DNA of 64,000 bases from Chamaea fasciata (taxonomy: Eukaryota; Chordata; Aves; Passeriformes; Sylviidae): positions 31,144,522-31,208,521 of the forward strand of contig JARCOQ010000006.1 in assembly GCA_029207755.1 (NCBI GenBank), written 5' to 3'. Made by a program: the position numbers and the translations under genes. Positions 40,036 through 52,888 of the stretch are shown here, piece by piece (the first letter of the stretch is position 1; every line of letters begins with the position of its first letter). The notes under the pieces were generated by a model. The model searched no databases. It saw only the letters and a list, made by a program, of their open reading frames with translations, and was not told the DNA's origin.

Positions 40036-41395
40036 AGTCATGAAGATCAGGGAGACATCCCAAAAGTCTGGGAGAAGGCTAGTATCACGCTTATCCAGAA
40101 GAAAATTAAACACCCATCTGTCAAATGAAGCTCATGATTAGGAAAAGCCAGCACAGATTGACCAACAACAAATTATGCTTGACAAACCTGATTGCCTCTT
40201 ACAACAAATGAACCTGCTTGGCTGATGTGGGGCCAGCGGTGAACATTGTCTATCTGGATATCTCCAAGGCTTTTGATATGGTTTCCCACGGCCTCCTACA
40301 GAAATGTGGATGTTATGGTGTGGATGTGTGATCCATGTGGTGGGTGGGGAATTGGTTGACTGGCCACATCCACAGGGTGGTGGTAAATTGCTCCCTTTCA
40401 CATTGGCAACCTCCACAAATGGAGTCCCCCAAGGAATGATACCGGGCCCAGCACTGTTCACTATCTTCATCAGTGGTCTGGATTATGGGATCACGTGTAT
40501 CTAGATGAAGTTTGTCAGTGATACCAAACTGTGTGAGGCAGTGGACACTTTGGAAGGGAGAGCCATCCTGCAGGAAGACCTGGGCAGGCTGAAAAATTAG
40601 GCTAACAAGAAACTTACAGAGTTCAATAAGAACAAATACAAGGTCCTGCACAAGGAAAAACAGAATCCTGGAGAGCAGCACAGGCTGGGGATCTACCTGG
40701 CTAGGGAACAGCTCTATGAAAAGGGGCCTGGGGGTCTTGGTGGATAAGCAGCTCAGTGTGAGTGAACAGTTTCTTGCTGCAGCAAAGAAAGCCAAAAAAA
40801 ATTTTCATCAACAAGGGTGTCACCAACAGTGATAAAGAAATCACTACTGCATTCTACACAGAGCTGTTCAGGCCATACCTTGAATGCTGGGTTCAGTTTT
40901 GATCCCTGCTACACAAGAAAGTTATGGACAGGGTAGAGAAGATGCAGTAAGGGCTATAAAGATGAACAAAGGACTGGGAAGCCTGTCCATGTGAGGAAAC
41001 AATGAGAGAACTGAGTTTGTCCAGCTTGGAGAAAAGAAGCTTAAAGGACACCTTACCATGTTCCTGCATTTAAAGGGTGTTTACAAAGATGGAGACTTTT
41101 TTTTTTTCCAAGAAGTCATATGAAAAAGGCAACGGGTTATAGGTACAAGTTCCTCCTGAGGAGATTTTGTTTGAACATAAAGAAAATTTTCACAGTGAGA
41201 ACAAATAGTAATTTGAATAATCTTTCCATCATGGGAAGTGGATTCCTCAAAGTTGGCCACTTTTAAGATTCAGCTAGACAGGATGCTGGGTCATCTTGCC
41301 TATACTGGGCTTTTGCCAACAAAGCCAGATGTTAAATGAAGTCCCTTCAACCTGGGGAGGCTATGATAGTATAATTCTTTGATTCATTGAAACCA
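40036..41395 (+). mobile_element. CR1 LINE, 5'-truncated, RT through 3' end, decayed
   Basis: Starts within the pre-RT spacer typical of CR1 ('gacatcccaaaagtctggga'-like, 40054-40073). RT block A reads VNIVYLDISKAFDMVSH, with SKAFD at 40263-40277. The next block reads NGVPQGMIPGPALFTIFISGL from 40418, in another frame, so one frameshift separates them. The catalytic block reads KFVSDTKLCEAVDTLEGRA from 40508, in the same frame as the previous block but after an in-frame stop. The family's FADD is FVSD here, so the first catalytic aspartate is lost. The 3' tail ends near 41390 with a degenerate octamer (AATTCTTTGATTCATTGA). Inactive. A 160-codon open frame on the minus strand (40313-40795) is antisense to the RT. 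Confidence 0.93.
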
Positions 41396-44300
41396 ATTAA
41401 AAATTCTGTTTGGTTCTTGTGTCTGTGGGGGCAAAAATAATCACAGTGTCATACTTTGGACTGCAATTGACAATTATATAGGTAAAGCAACAAGAATACA
41501 TCTATTGCCACATAGGAACACATTTATGTGTAGTCTGTCACATCGTTCCCCAAATTTTATGCTATAGTTGAAGAAATTAATTTAAAAAATCACCGGCTTG
41601 CTGAGTTTTACAAAATGTTTTCAGTGCATGAAACACAGGTAAGCTTAAAAACTGTAGTGTGGGATGATATTTGCAACAGAAAGACAAATCTAGGTTATTT
41701 TTCCCATGTAAGTTTAACAAGTCTACACACCGTAAAAAATGAGCTGAGTGAGGAAGATTTGACATCTGTGATCCCCAGCCATGCTGCCTAGCCTATGTCT
41801 CACTGCTCTTTGAAAACTCCATGATGGTCACTTTTGTCATGACCCTCCTGTCAGTTTTCTGCTAGATATGATCCATTTTTGATTCTCCATTGACTTTTCC
41901 ATGATCCGTTTGTAAAAGTGAAGATGACACAAACTGTTTTTATGGAACCTTCTCTTGAGTTGGCAAAATTCAAATAATAAGGCTTAAGACAAAGAAGAAG
42001 TCATTCATGAGGGAACAGGTACCTGACATAAATATGAAAAGAAGCTATATTCCACCCTTACAAGGTATTTGATTTGAAAGCATCATATTGGCATAATCCT
42101 GACATCCTGGGAGTGAGAATTTCCATCTGTGACGGTACTGGGTTTATGAAAAATACAAGACCCTGTTCAAGCAGGAAATAACAACTCTTTACCGGCATCA
42201 CAAAATCTAGAAAACCTAAAAGGAGTCTGATACATGACTGAGTCTGCTGGGAGAAGAGAGGAGGAGAGAGAAAAGGAGATAGAAATAAACCATTGGCTGT
42301 TTCTAGCCATGGCACCAAAGGAGAGTGGAAGTATCTGGTCCCAAACTCGCCTGACTTGTCTCACTCCTTCCTGAAGGACACAGGACCTAATTTCCCAGCT
42401 CCCACTCTTTCATGTATTTCTGGTATTTCTCATTCCCTGCCCATTTGGATGGCCCTCCTCCTTCAAGCATTTTCTTGCATGAAGCCAGATTTTCTTTCTA
42501 CCCAGGGTTACCTCATCCCCTTTCATCTAATCTCAGCTGCTCTAGGACTATGAGTTGGTTTTCTACTTCAAACAGAAGTAAAATCTTTTGCAGGCCCCAC
42601 CTGTGACACATCTTTTCCAGCCTGTCCCAGCCTTTCCTTTATTGCTGTTCCTAACTCTAGTCAGGAATTCTTTGTGCTAGTATCTCCCCTACACCCCCAT
42701 GCACATGGCTATTGCACCTCCTTCCCTACACAGGCAACCCTAGGCCATGGGAGTGATTTCTCCTGGTTTTTTGCATGTTTTTTACCAAAAAAATGTGGTG
42801 CCTATATTTTACAGCAGTGTAGCTTTGGTCTACTCTGACCTACAGTCAGGCAGTTTCTCTCTGCCTTCTCTGTGCCTGTTTTCTGTCCTGATGTAACGTT
42901 CCACTGCAGCACAACCCTTGGATTGAAGCATGTTCAGTCTCTCTTCAAAGCTGGCCCATGTCTGATGTTCAAGAGGCATCCAGGATAGTGATGAACTAGT
43001 GCAGACACCGAGGAATGGCTCTTCAGAGATACCAGCTACTAAACCCACTGCAGTTTGTATACAAACCATGGTAATTTGAAAGCAAATTTTGTAAATGCTT
43101 GCACAGGAAGAGGTAAATGCCTTTCCCTGACACAAAAGACTGACTGTGTGAAGAAATTCAATCCATGTACTTGAAGTCTGACAGAATTAAAGCTTGTTAA
43201 AGAGGGCCTTAAAATGGGAAATTTCAGATTTACAAGGTAGGACAGGGGAGAAAGGGGGAAAGGAAAGAAGCAGTGTCAGCCCTGTCTGTGGTATCCAGAG
43301 CTTTAACTTCAGTGTCTATTAACTGTGAACTTACAAGGAAATATCATTGTATAAAATACAATAAGCCTGTGAAGCAGTCATGAGGTTTCAGGTTTCCCTA
43401 CTGCTTTAAACTAGGCTTACTCTGACTCTCCTCTGAGCCCAGAGAAGTCTTTGTAGTGTGTGTCTGCTTCAGCAGGGAAGGCAGTAAGTTATTCCAGTTG
43501 CTCCAGTTTCAAATAACATGAGATGTTCTGCAGAGAAGGACAGTGGTTTAAGTCTCCTCAGGTGGAGAAAGCAGAGCAGAGACCTCACACATTTAGGAGG
43601 AATGTGCCTTTACAGAAAAGCATGCCTGCATGCCGCTCCTTTGGACACTCTCTGAAAAACATTAACTTTCTCTGGAGAAAGAGATCTGGTTACACTGTGC
43701 CTGACACCAAACCCTGCAAACATGAGCCAATCGTGAATTCTCTTAACAACTCTTTCACCTTCGAATTCCCTACCCGCTTAGTCCAGGTGGCTCCTCTACT
43801 GTGGCAATCATTCTGGTAGGCAACAATAAGTTTTGGGTTTCATTCTTCTAAGAGGAAGATAAAATATCAGATATTGCAAATGTTGTTAAGTCTCACTGAG
43901 TACCATATGCAGCAGTGAAGATAAAACTGAAATAGATTTGCTTAGTGATTGCCTGAAGATTGTATTCACCTAACTTACATTACACCCCCATGCCTCTGCC
44001 AAGAGACAGGCTGTAAGACATAATTATCCATTAAGTAAAACTGGGCTAGAAGATTTAGCAGGAATGATATAAACATGGTTTTCAGTACTTTTGGTCAAAA
44101 AGAGCATGTTATAATCATCATGCTATAATCATATATCATATATTTTCTGTTGCTTGAAAACTGTTCCACCTTTGCCCTGGTTATATGCCCTTTGAAAACT
44201 AAAAAGTATCTTTTATCTGACCCAGTATGTCAGCTAAACTTTCTGTCTATTTATTTGACCTTATTTTCTTAGACCAGCCTTGAATTTACATTTTCCTTTT

Positions 44301-44767
44301 TTGCAATATTAATATACAGAGAATATCAAGTCATCTAACATGCCAATAATGTATTTCAATACTATACCAATACACTCCCTTTGGATTAATTAAGAAAGGA
44401 ATACTTATTTTCCATTGTATAGGAACTATCCATAACCTTGTCTTTATAAAAAAGACAGATAAAATTGTTGATGCAATAATTTTGCAATTCTTTGATAAAG
44501 TTAAATATAACTGAGCTAGGTGGCATTGTTTTCCTACAAAATTCATATTAAGGTGTCAGCTGGCAATGACTTAATAAAATAAACACCAGGGACTTTGCCA
44601 GACTGAATCTCACTAGTCAATTGAGGTTAAGAAAGAAAAAGATAAAGACTTCATCTAAAATCAAACGTAATTTGATTAGAAGGCAAATCACAGCATAGCT
44701 ATATCTGAATACTGAAAGGTTTAATGAATACTAATTCAGGTCTTTGTTCTTCTCTTCCATGGCACAG
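41396..44767. other. non-coding stretch, mixed composition
   Basis: No gene recognised. Somewhat less AT-rich near 42290-42750, with overlapping open frames (64-101 codons) on both strands and no recognisable domain. No LINE or LTR hallmark seen. Confidence 0.45.
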
Positions 44768-45089
44768 TGTTCGTCTTTTTTGAATAGAATTGAAATATTC
44801 CCCCTGCAGCCCCACCCTGGGGCTAACTCTGGAGAGGCTTTGGAGGAATATCTCCGAAGGGACAGGACAAGAGATTCCAAAAGAGGCTCTTACCCCCAGA
44901 TTATTCCAAGACGTTTATTCCTCAAAGGGATCCAGGGGCCGAAGAGAGAGAACAAAGAAATACAGGGGTCTTACCTAGTCTCCTATTTTGGGAGGGTCCT
45001 GGCATTCAGCCAATTAGGTATGGACATGTAGGGAGGAAATTCCAGAATGGTCAAAAGGCGAGAGACCATTCCCCTAAAGAATTACAACA
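44768..45089 (-). mobile_element. candidate LTR of an endogenous retrovirus, second family
   Basis: A compact block of different composition from its surroundings. Read on the minus strand it begins TGTTGTAATTC and ends ...GACGAACA, so the provisional ends are TGTT...AACA. A CCAAT-box sequence is present as CCAAT on the plus strand at 45010-45014. A polyadenylation signal AATAAA reads on the minus strand at 44919-44914, followed by a stretch resembling R/U5. These are the parts expected of a short solo LTR (about 320 bp). No gag-pol-env sequence accompanies it. I did not find a convincing target-site duplication, partly because the CR1 tail begins immediately at the high-coordinate end. Family not named; could also be an unrelated non-autonomous repeat. 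Confidence 0.5.
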
Positions 45090-46330
45090 TAGAATCACAG
45101 AAATATTGAAACACAGAATCACAAAATATTCTGAGCTGGAAGAGGTCCAAAAGGATCATTGCATCCAGCTCCTGTCCCTGCACAGCGCTATTCCCAAATG
45201 TCACACCATGTGCCCAAGAATGTTGTTCAAATCCTTCTTTAGCTCTGTCAGGTTTGGTGCTGTGACCACCTCACGGGGGAACCTGTCCAGTGCCCAAACA
45301 CCTTCTGGGTGAAAAAACATTTTTTCTAATACCCATTCAAAACATCCACTGACACAACTTAAACCATTCCCTTGGGTCCTGTCACTGGTCACCACAGAAA
45401 TCAGTGGCTGCCCCTCCTCTTCCCCTCATGAGGAAGTTGAGACCACAATGAGGAGCTTCAGTCTCCTCCAAGCTGAACAGACCAAATGACCTCAGCTTCT
45501 CATACGGCTTCCCCTCAAGGCTCTTCATTATCCTCATAGCCCACCTTTGTACATTCTCTAGTAAATAAAGGTCTTTTTTATGTTGCTATGACCAAAACTG
45601 CCCCCAGCACTCGAGGTGAGGCTGTCCCAGTGCAGAGCAGAGCAGGACAATCCCCTCGTTTGCCCAGCTGGTGATGCTGTGCCTAGTGCACCCCAGGATA
45701 GGGTTGGCCCTGGCTGCCAGGGCACATACTGGCTCATGTTCAATTTGCCATCAACCAGGACCTCCAGGTCCCATTTCACAGCGCTGATCTCTAGCATTTC
45801 ATTCCCCAGTCTGTCTGTACATCCAGGATTGCCCCATCCCAGGTGCAGAATCCAGCACTTTGCCTTGTTAACCTTCATTTGGCTGGTGATTATCCTCCAA
45901 CTTATCAAGGTCTCTCTGCAGAGTGTCCCTGCCTTTGAGGGAGTCAACAGCTCCTCCCAGTTTTGTATCATCTGTGAACTTTCTCTGTGTCCCTTCCAGT
46001 GCTGTGTCCAAGTCATTAAGTAAACTGCTGAATAGAACTGTGCCTAAGATGGATCCCTGAGGAGTCCCACTTGTGACAGGTCTCCCATCTGATGTCACCC
46101 CATTCACTTAACCCTTTGTGCGTGACCTGTGAGCCAGTTCCTCACACACTGCAAAATGTGTTTATCCAGCTGTGTGCTGGACACTCTGTCCAGAAAAATC
46201 CAGTGAGAGACAGTATTGAAAGCTTTACTGACATCCCAAAGGAATACACCAACTGACTTCCCTTGATCAGCTGGTGGGTTACCTTGCCATAAAAGAATTG
46301 GCCATCTTCAATGGCCAGTTTTGAGAGATA
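45090..46330 (-). mobile_element. CR1 LINE, 5'-truncated, RT through 3' end
   Basis: The 3' end lies at the low-coordinate side, with decayed octamer units (TAGAATCACAG twice-like, 45090-45122). On the minus strand RT block A reads DVSKAFNTVSH (46203-46235): the family's catalytic Asp of KAFD is Asn (46215-46217). The next block reads SGTPQGSILGTVLFSSLLNDLD, and the catalytic block reads RKFTDDTKLGGAVDSLKGRD, with both Asp at 45967-45972. The last two blocks share one open frame (45868-46107); further downstream the reading continues in another frame (152 codons, 45558-46016). The element stops without pre-RT sequence near 46330. Block A damage and frameshift make it inactive. An overlapping plus-strand frame of 135 codons is antisense. 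Confidence 0.93.
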
Positions 46331-48367
46331 TCTAGTCTAAGTATCTTTCCCCTATTTATTGTTCCACTAAAAAAAATACTATACTGTTTAAATATAATAA
46401 AAAAAACAAAATAAAGAACATCCAAATACAGTTGTTGGGAGTTTTTTTAATAAAAAGATCAAAGCATAAAAGATATTGTCTTTTCAATTTAAGACATACT
46501 TCATTAGAGGGTTTGAAAGAAAGCAGAACTGATTTATGCTTGCAGTGGGTAGCACAACTTGATTGATAAATATACATGGGCTGAATACAAGAAAATCAAC
46601 AACACACAGATAATTTCAGAATCCAATATACAGCCCTGGATATTATCTTATAGTTTAGTTCATTTCTAATCTGTACCTAGACTTTTACTTAAAGCACAAA
46701 TGAAAAGTTAGAGACATAGTCTTCATTTTGTTTTCAACAACAAAAAAAATATTATTGACCTGCTGCACTCATATCAGAAATAATTTGTTTTTAAATTGAG
46801 CAGTGTTCCAAAAGATACTTGGCTGCACTGCTCATATTTTGCCCCTTAACAGTATTACTCTATGCAGTAAAAGATTGATTCTTACTGCATATGCATAATC
46901 AGATTGAAATATGGTCCATATGCCAAGTCAGGTCTTGGTTTTCTTGATCTTATTGCTTATGAGTACAATCTTAGCATCATGTTAATACAACAACCACATA
47001 AAAACTGTACTTGCATTACACAAAAATATTAAAAATTCTAAGGGTGCAAAGTCAGAGATTAAAATCCTGGGAAAAGACCGAGAGCGCTATGCACGTAAAA
47101 AAAATACATTATGGAATTGTGCCACAGTGTTTTTTAAAAACTATCAAAATTTTAAAATTAATTAAATGAAAGGAAATTAAATTAAAATGGAAAGAAATAA
47201 GGAAGTTAGAAAATATCCATACAAGGAAGTTAAGAGTACACTGACATTTCCATTTTGTCACTTGGACTTGCTGATGACTATGGCTGAGTGAACTTGAATT
47301 AAAATATAAAAGCCATAGCTCAAATCAGCAGCACACATTCTAATAAAGTACAGTACATCAGGGAGATGAAATTAAAAGTTACATTGTGCCAACTGTTATG
47401 AGGAATGCATGAAGTTCAAAATGGGCTTCCGCCATTCATACAATTATTGAGAACTATCACGGACTCCTGTGCCCAGGGGAATGCAGAAACTACTTGATTC
47501 AATTATTCACTTTCCTGAAGAGCAGAAGCACAGAAAGCATTACAGCCTCTGAGGCTGATACAAGAGCTCAGTGACCCGGGAAACTCTGAGGTACAAGGAT
47601 GTAACACAAGAACATACTGAAAAGAACACTGTCTGCTAAGCTTCAAATTAGTTCCAGAGAGAACCTAGACGTTCATGCAAAAGAATGTTTTTAAATGTAT
47701 GGATCTGTGTCAGGAATTTATTAGCTAATAAGACAAGGTCTGTTGAGGGAAAGGGGATGGAGTCATGGAAAAAAGGAAACAAGAGAAAAATTATTTGGTG
47801 GCAGAGGAATATGTGAAAAGGTGAAACAAACTTGGAGGAAGTCTGCAGAGGAGAAAAGACTTTTCAGAGGGAAGACTCTAAAACATAGTTTGGTATCACC
47901 CTTTGAGTCCAAAAAACCTCTGTCTGAATTGCCTCAGGTCCTGAGATCCTCAGCTATGAAAAAAAAAAACAAGTGTGATTCAATCTGCAGAATGCTCACC
48001 TGTCTTGTCTTTTTGGAAATCCATCACTTTTGGAGGGTGCCCACGAGTTTCTGCAGCCCTGCAGAAGGTGGAAAATTCCCAGGAAGCTTTAAGGTTATGA
48101 TTTCAGCACACAGAGATCCCTTAACTGGTTTTCCATGAAAGAATATTAAGGTCACTCAGAAAAGTTTAGAGCATGACACTTGCAGAAGTCTGTTCACCAG
48201 GAGGAAAGACTTTTAGTGCAGATAATCTTAAGTTAGAAGACCAAGCAAACCAAAATTCAGATATTGGATTCATCTTCTTGTCGTATGTGACGAGATATGT
48301 ATTATATAGAAATTCATTAATCAAGTTACCAGGATGTAGGACAAGGATTAAAGAAGTCCAGGTAAAA

Positions 48368-48412
<45 letters not shown>

Positions 48413-50013
48413 AACTTAAAATATGCTAAAGTATTTATTGTCCAGTATTTCAGAAGTTTTTATCTAAAAACTCTGTGAAGACAAAGAAAGGCAGAGGAGA
48501 GAGACAGATGGAATTTGCACATTCACAAGGAGAGACCTCAGCTTCCTCCACATCTTCAACATCAGCCTGTCCAGGAAACCTGTTTATCAGTGCTGACTCG
48601 AGGATGATGACACATTTAGATAGAACAGCTAAATTGATGCTGCCTTCAAGATTAGGTTCGAGCCTTTTTCTGACAGCTCCCTTTCCCAAAGCAGAGACAG
48701 CAGAAAGAGCAAGGTGTCTGCTTTTAACTGCCACAGCCAAGATCCAAACACATGAATATAATCTGAAATCAGTCATCCAACCAATTTGGCTATAGAAACT
48801 AAGTAGAAGATTAAGCAGAATTCAACCCTCTGATAATAGTCCATCAGCCCTCAGATTCCAATTATCTGGCATGCCTGCCCGTATCGCCTCCCATAAACCA
48901 GTCCATGATATAGCCCTTCCACTGTTTGAGCACAAATATGAACATACAGCACCCCAGCTTTCTAGACAAATCTTTTTCTCTGAAAGTTCTTCCTGCAGAC
49001 TGAATCTCACTCTTTAACTTTTCATCTAGCCCAGGTCAAAGGCAGTCGCACATGAAAATCTTGTAGTCATAGCTGGATGGCTGGATATTGCCTTGGAGAC
49101 TGCTGACACTGAGTGATGAAATCCTTACTGAAGCCTTTCTCAGAGCACACTTTGACACAGCTTTCCTTCCCACAAAAATTGGTAATGGAAGATCACTGGT
49201 GTGTCACAGTGATCTTCATCCCAACATTGGACTAGGAAGTAACCAAGGCATACACTCAGGTCCTGGGTCCTCCCATATTTCTGGCACATCCTTAAGCATC
49301 CTGTTTGCTCTTTAAGTGAAACAGAAAAATATAAAGCTGCTTTAATAGTTACAGGAGAATGCAAATTTTAGCTCAAGCGTGAGAGAGCATTATTTTATTC
49401 CTGATACATCATCAGAGCTTCCACTGGATGTCAATGAAGAGTAAAAAATAAGTCATATTTAATTTTGTTTTGTTGAATTGCTGGTAAATATGGAAAAATA
49501 CATTCTGGAAATATTAAATCTTTTTCACTGTTAGAAAAAGAAATTAAATAATCAAGCTTATTTGAATTGAAATAAATGTTGATTTTCCTTATCTTGTACA
49601 GTATTGCCATGTTAATAAAATTCAATCTTTTTACTTTAATGAGTTTTATTTGTCATGCTAGCAAACATCAGTTAACCAAGAAATTGATTTTCTACAGTGT
49701 AATTAGGTCATAGCCAAACACTCCCAGTGTATTTAATTTTCTGCCTCTATTGAAATCCAGCTGTGAAGTTTTCAAAAATACATGCACTGTTATTGTACCC
49801 TCTGCAAGCAAGACAGGTACAATAATTATTGCCCTTTCCTAATTTGCTCTGTGTGACAAAAAGGTGATGACATTTTTGCTCTGTTTTTATAAGGTGAACT
49901 TGCTATGTTCTCTGGGGTCTTAGAAACGAGCTCTTCCCCACATTGCTCTAAATAAAGGCCATGTAAGTGGGTGACCAGAACTATAAAAAGTAGTATAGTG
50001 TTGTTCTACTGCT
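46331..50013. other. non-coding stretch
   Basis: No gene supported. The largest open frames are 131 codons at 47743-48138, which needs a TTG start, and frames of about 106-108 codons open on both strands at 48450-48795. Neither shows a recognisable domain. A run of 36 A lies at 48375-48410. Confidence 0.5.
48375..48410. repeat. poly(A) tract, 36 nt
   Basis: An uninterrupted run of 36 A, the longest homopolymer in the window. It could be the tail of a processed retrocopy lying upstream, but I found no recognisable gene sequence there and no matching flanking duplication by eye. Confidence 0.95.
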
Positions 50014-50627
50014 TGTCATGGTTTAACTCCAGCTGGCAACTAAGTCCCACACATCTGCTCACTTATCCCACCCTTACTCAGTTATGATAGGGATAAGAAT
50101 TGGGAAAAAAAAAAAAAAAAAGGAAAAAACTTTTCTCTGGATGGAGATAAGAATATTTTATTAATTGAAAAATATAAATGATAATGAAAACAATAATTAT
50201 TTACTATAATAATAATAATGAAATTAAATGGGAGTCAACAAAGAGGGAGAGGAATGAAACCCAAAAAAGACAAGTTATGAACAGTACAAATGCTCCCCTC
50301 TCGCTGACCAGCCAATTCTGAGCCACCACTGGCATCTCCCACCCAGCTCCCCCTAGTTTATGTCCTGAGCATGATATTCCATGGTATAGAATATCCCTTT
50401 GGCCAGTTCAGACCATCTGTCCTGGCCATCCTCCCTCGCAGATTTTTGTGCACTTCCTCACTGGCAGAGCCTGGGACACTGAAAAGTCCTCGATTTGAGG
50501 TAAGCACTGCTTGCCAGAACCCAAATATTGGTGTGTTATCAACATCATTCTCATACTGAATCCAAAACACAGCACCTCACCAGCTACCAGGAAACAAATT
50601 AACTCCATCCCAGCTAAAACCAGGACC
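50014..50627 (-). mobile_element. solo LTR of an avian ERVL-type endogenous retrovirus
   Basis: On the plus strand it begins TGTCATGGTTTAACTCCAGC (50014-50033) and ends with a CAGCTAAAACCAGGACC-type terminus. I recognise both as the ends of an LTR family common in birds, inserted in reverse. Reading the minus strand, U3 comes first, then a CATAAA TATA-like box around 50356-50361, then AATAAA at about 50164-50159, then U5. The flanks carry CTGCT on both sides (50009-50013 and 50628-50632), a 5-bp target-site duplication consistent with this class. The canonical terminal CA (plus-strand) has become CC. A run of A (about 50105-50121) interrupts the U5 part. No internal viral genes lie on either side, so it is a solo LTR produced by LTR-LTR recombination. 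Family name not assigned. Confidence 0.85.
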
Positions 50628-50632
50628 CTGCT

Positions 50633-52888
50633 ATCACAAACACTTACACTGATAATTGTCATTACAGCTGAACTATGCAAACATGAAAAATAGAAAGCCT
50701 AAATATTTCACTCGTCCATCAGAAGTATGGGGTATTTGAAAGTTTGACTAATAAAAAGCTAAGTTGCAGATTTATTGTGTGTCTAGCCCATAAAAGGACT
50801 GATATAAGTCTGGCTGACAAAACTGTCTCAAAATGCTATTTAAATCCATGCTCACAAATTTATATGTTATAGAAAAAGTCTTAAAGTACTCTAACTACAA
50901 AGCACACATAGTTTATTCATTTATAAACTAATAAAGGGTATGAACTTCTGCATCTGAAAATGAAGTTAAAAACCATTGTTCCAAGCCAGATTTGAATTAT
51001 TTATTCAAAGGGAAATTTATATTTGTATTCCACTAAGTCCCTGTGTGAATCATTTGTGGTAAGGAAGAAGCTTCAGAAATTTATGTTTGATGCTAAACCT
51101 CAATGACCAGTTCTGCAAAGTGCAAGAATTGCAGAAGACAAAATTTCTGTCAGAAATTCCCTCTCTTGTGTCTTTCCTTCCCTCTCAAACACTGACAACA
51201 GCAAGACTCTGAAGAGAAGCTTAATGCCTGGAGCAAAAAGAAGTGCTTCCCCTCACTTCCATGACTACACAGGTTTGTGTACATGCACACAGACACAAAT
51301 GGAAAAGAAAGCCTCATTTTCAAAACTAAAACCTGAAATTAGTTGTAAGAGTTTTTGCCACTGAAAAATTATTAGTAATGTGACAGAAAATGACATTATT
51401 CACTCTGAGGTTTTATCACTCCTTCAGAAACTATTTTTTTAAAGACCAATTACAGAAATGAATATTGGTTATAATATTGATTATGGTGTTCAGACAAAAG
51501 TTCTCCAACTGTCATTTGTTTTATTGAACCAGCAATGTGATGTTTTATCTTTTGACTTTTTATTCAAGGGTTTTGTATTATAGAATAGCTGAGAGGTGAT
51601 AAGTATAAAATGATTCATAAGGAGAATTATTAATGCTGGTAAATTAGATAGCACTCCATAGGACATGACAAAGGACATACTTCCTCAAGAACTCCCTACT
51701 CTTCTCAATATGCACTGATAATATGCTCTGTACATTCATTTATGAAGTCTATGCTATAATGTAGAGATGCTTTAGATTTCTCAAATAAATGTACCATCCT
51801 GTATAAACATTCCATTTTCCTTCCCATGTAGAAATGGATTTTTCTTACTGCACAATCTTCAAAGATCTATAAATAAATAAGATGGAACAACATTTACAAA
51901 TGAGTGTGGAGATCTCTCCTCTGCATGTCAATAAACATGAGATCAGGCATTTCTCAGTGGAAGCAGTGGATGGTTTGGCAGTAGGCTGCCAAGGATGAAA
52001 ATGGTGCAGATCTGAGTTAGGTCACAGATGCACAGGCTGCTAACACTGCTGGCTTATCTGTTGCATATTTTTTGTTTACCTCAGCTCATTTATTACTTAT
52101 TATTATTATCTTAAATTGCATTGTCTTTCTAATTTTATTTTTTCCTTGAAACCTGGTTCTCCCATTTACTATCTGCAAAGTGTGCTTAAATGTTCAACAA
52201 GCTATATGTTCTGTGGTTCATGTTTTACTGACAAAAATACGTCTCATAATGCCAGAATTTCCTAGGTCCTATTGGAACATAAAATGGATGATATATTATA
52301 ATTCTGAAAAAAAAAAAAACGCAGATAAAAAAGAACTTCAATTTGGTGGGAAAAAAAATATTTTTTTCAGCTTTATTTTTCTAATCTTCTCCTTCTTCCA
52401 TGTTGGACATAGCATACATTACAAGGAATACTAATGCTAACTGTAAAAATTATGCAACAATACTTTCCGTTGTTAGCATTTTTGAAGGTAGATTAGATGC
52501 ATAGAAGCAATGAAATGGAATTAAAGTGAGAAAAAAATTCCTGGTTTTGAAGGCTGATCATGCTCAAGGTCTTAATATATATATATATATACACACAAGG
52601 TGTTTAAAACACCAAACTGCAACAAAAAGAAATAAACTTAAAAATCAGTGCGAGTGTCACTAGAGACCATGCATTCCAGAGATTAAATGTTTATTGCGAG
52701 AGATAAGAACTCAAAAAAAAAAAAAAAAAAAAAAAAACATGAAAAAAATTGGTTTTCTACAGCTAAAAAAAAAAATAGAAGTTTAGAATGTTGAGTTTAG
52801 AATATTTTCTGGACATATTGGATATTGGATACAAATGGAAAGCTTAGCTCCTTTGCCCAGATTTTGCATGTAGAGGAACTGAGGCAGA
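50633..52888. other. AT-rich non-coding stretch
   Basis: No gene or interspersed repeat recognised. Contains a TA/CA dinucleotide run near 52577-52598 and a run of 25 A at 52713-52737. Confidence 0.5.
52713..52737. repeat. poly(A) tract, 25 nt
   Basis: Uninterrupted run of 25 A followed by CATG and more A. No upstream retrocopy recognised. Confidence 0.95.

Noticed and set aside
40313..40795. 160-codon minus-strand open frame
   Set aside because: Antisense to the CR1 reverse transcriptase at 40.0-41.4 kb.
47743..48138. 131-codon plus-strand open frame as a possible gene
   Set aside because: Needs a TTG start, has no recognisable domain and no splice or promoter context.
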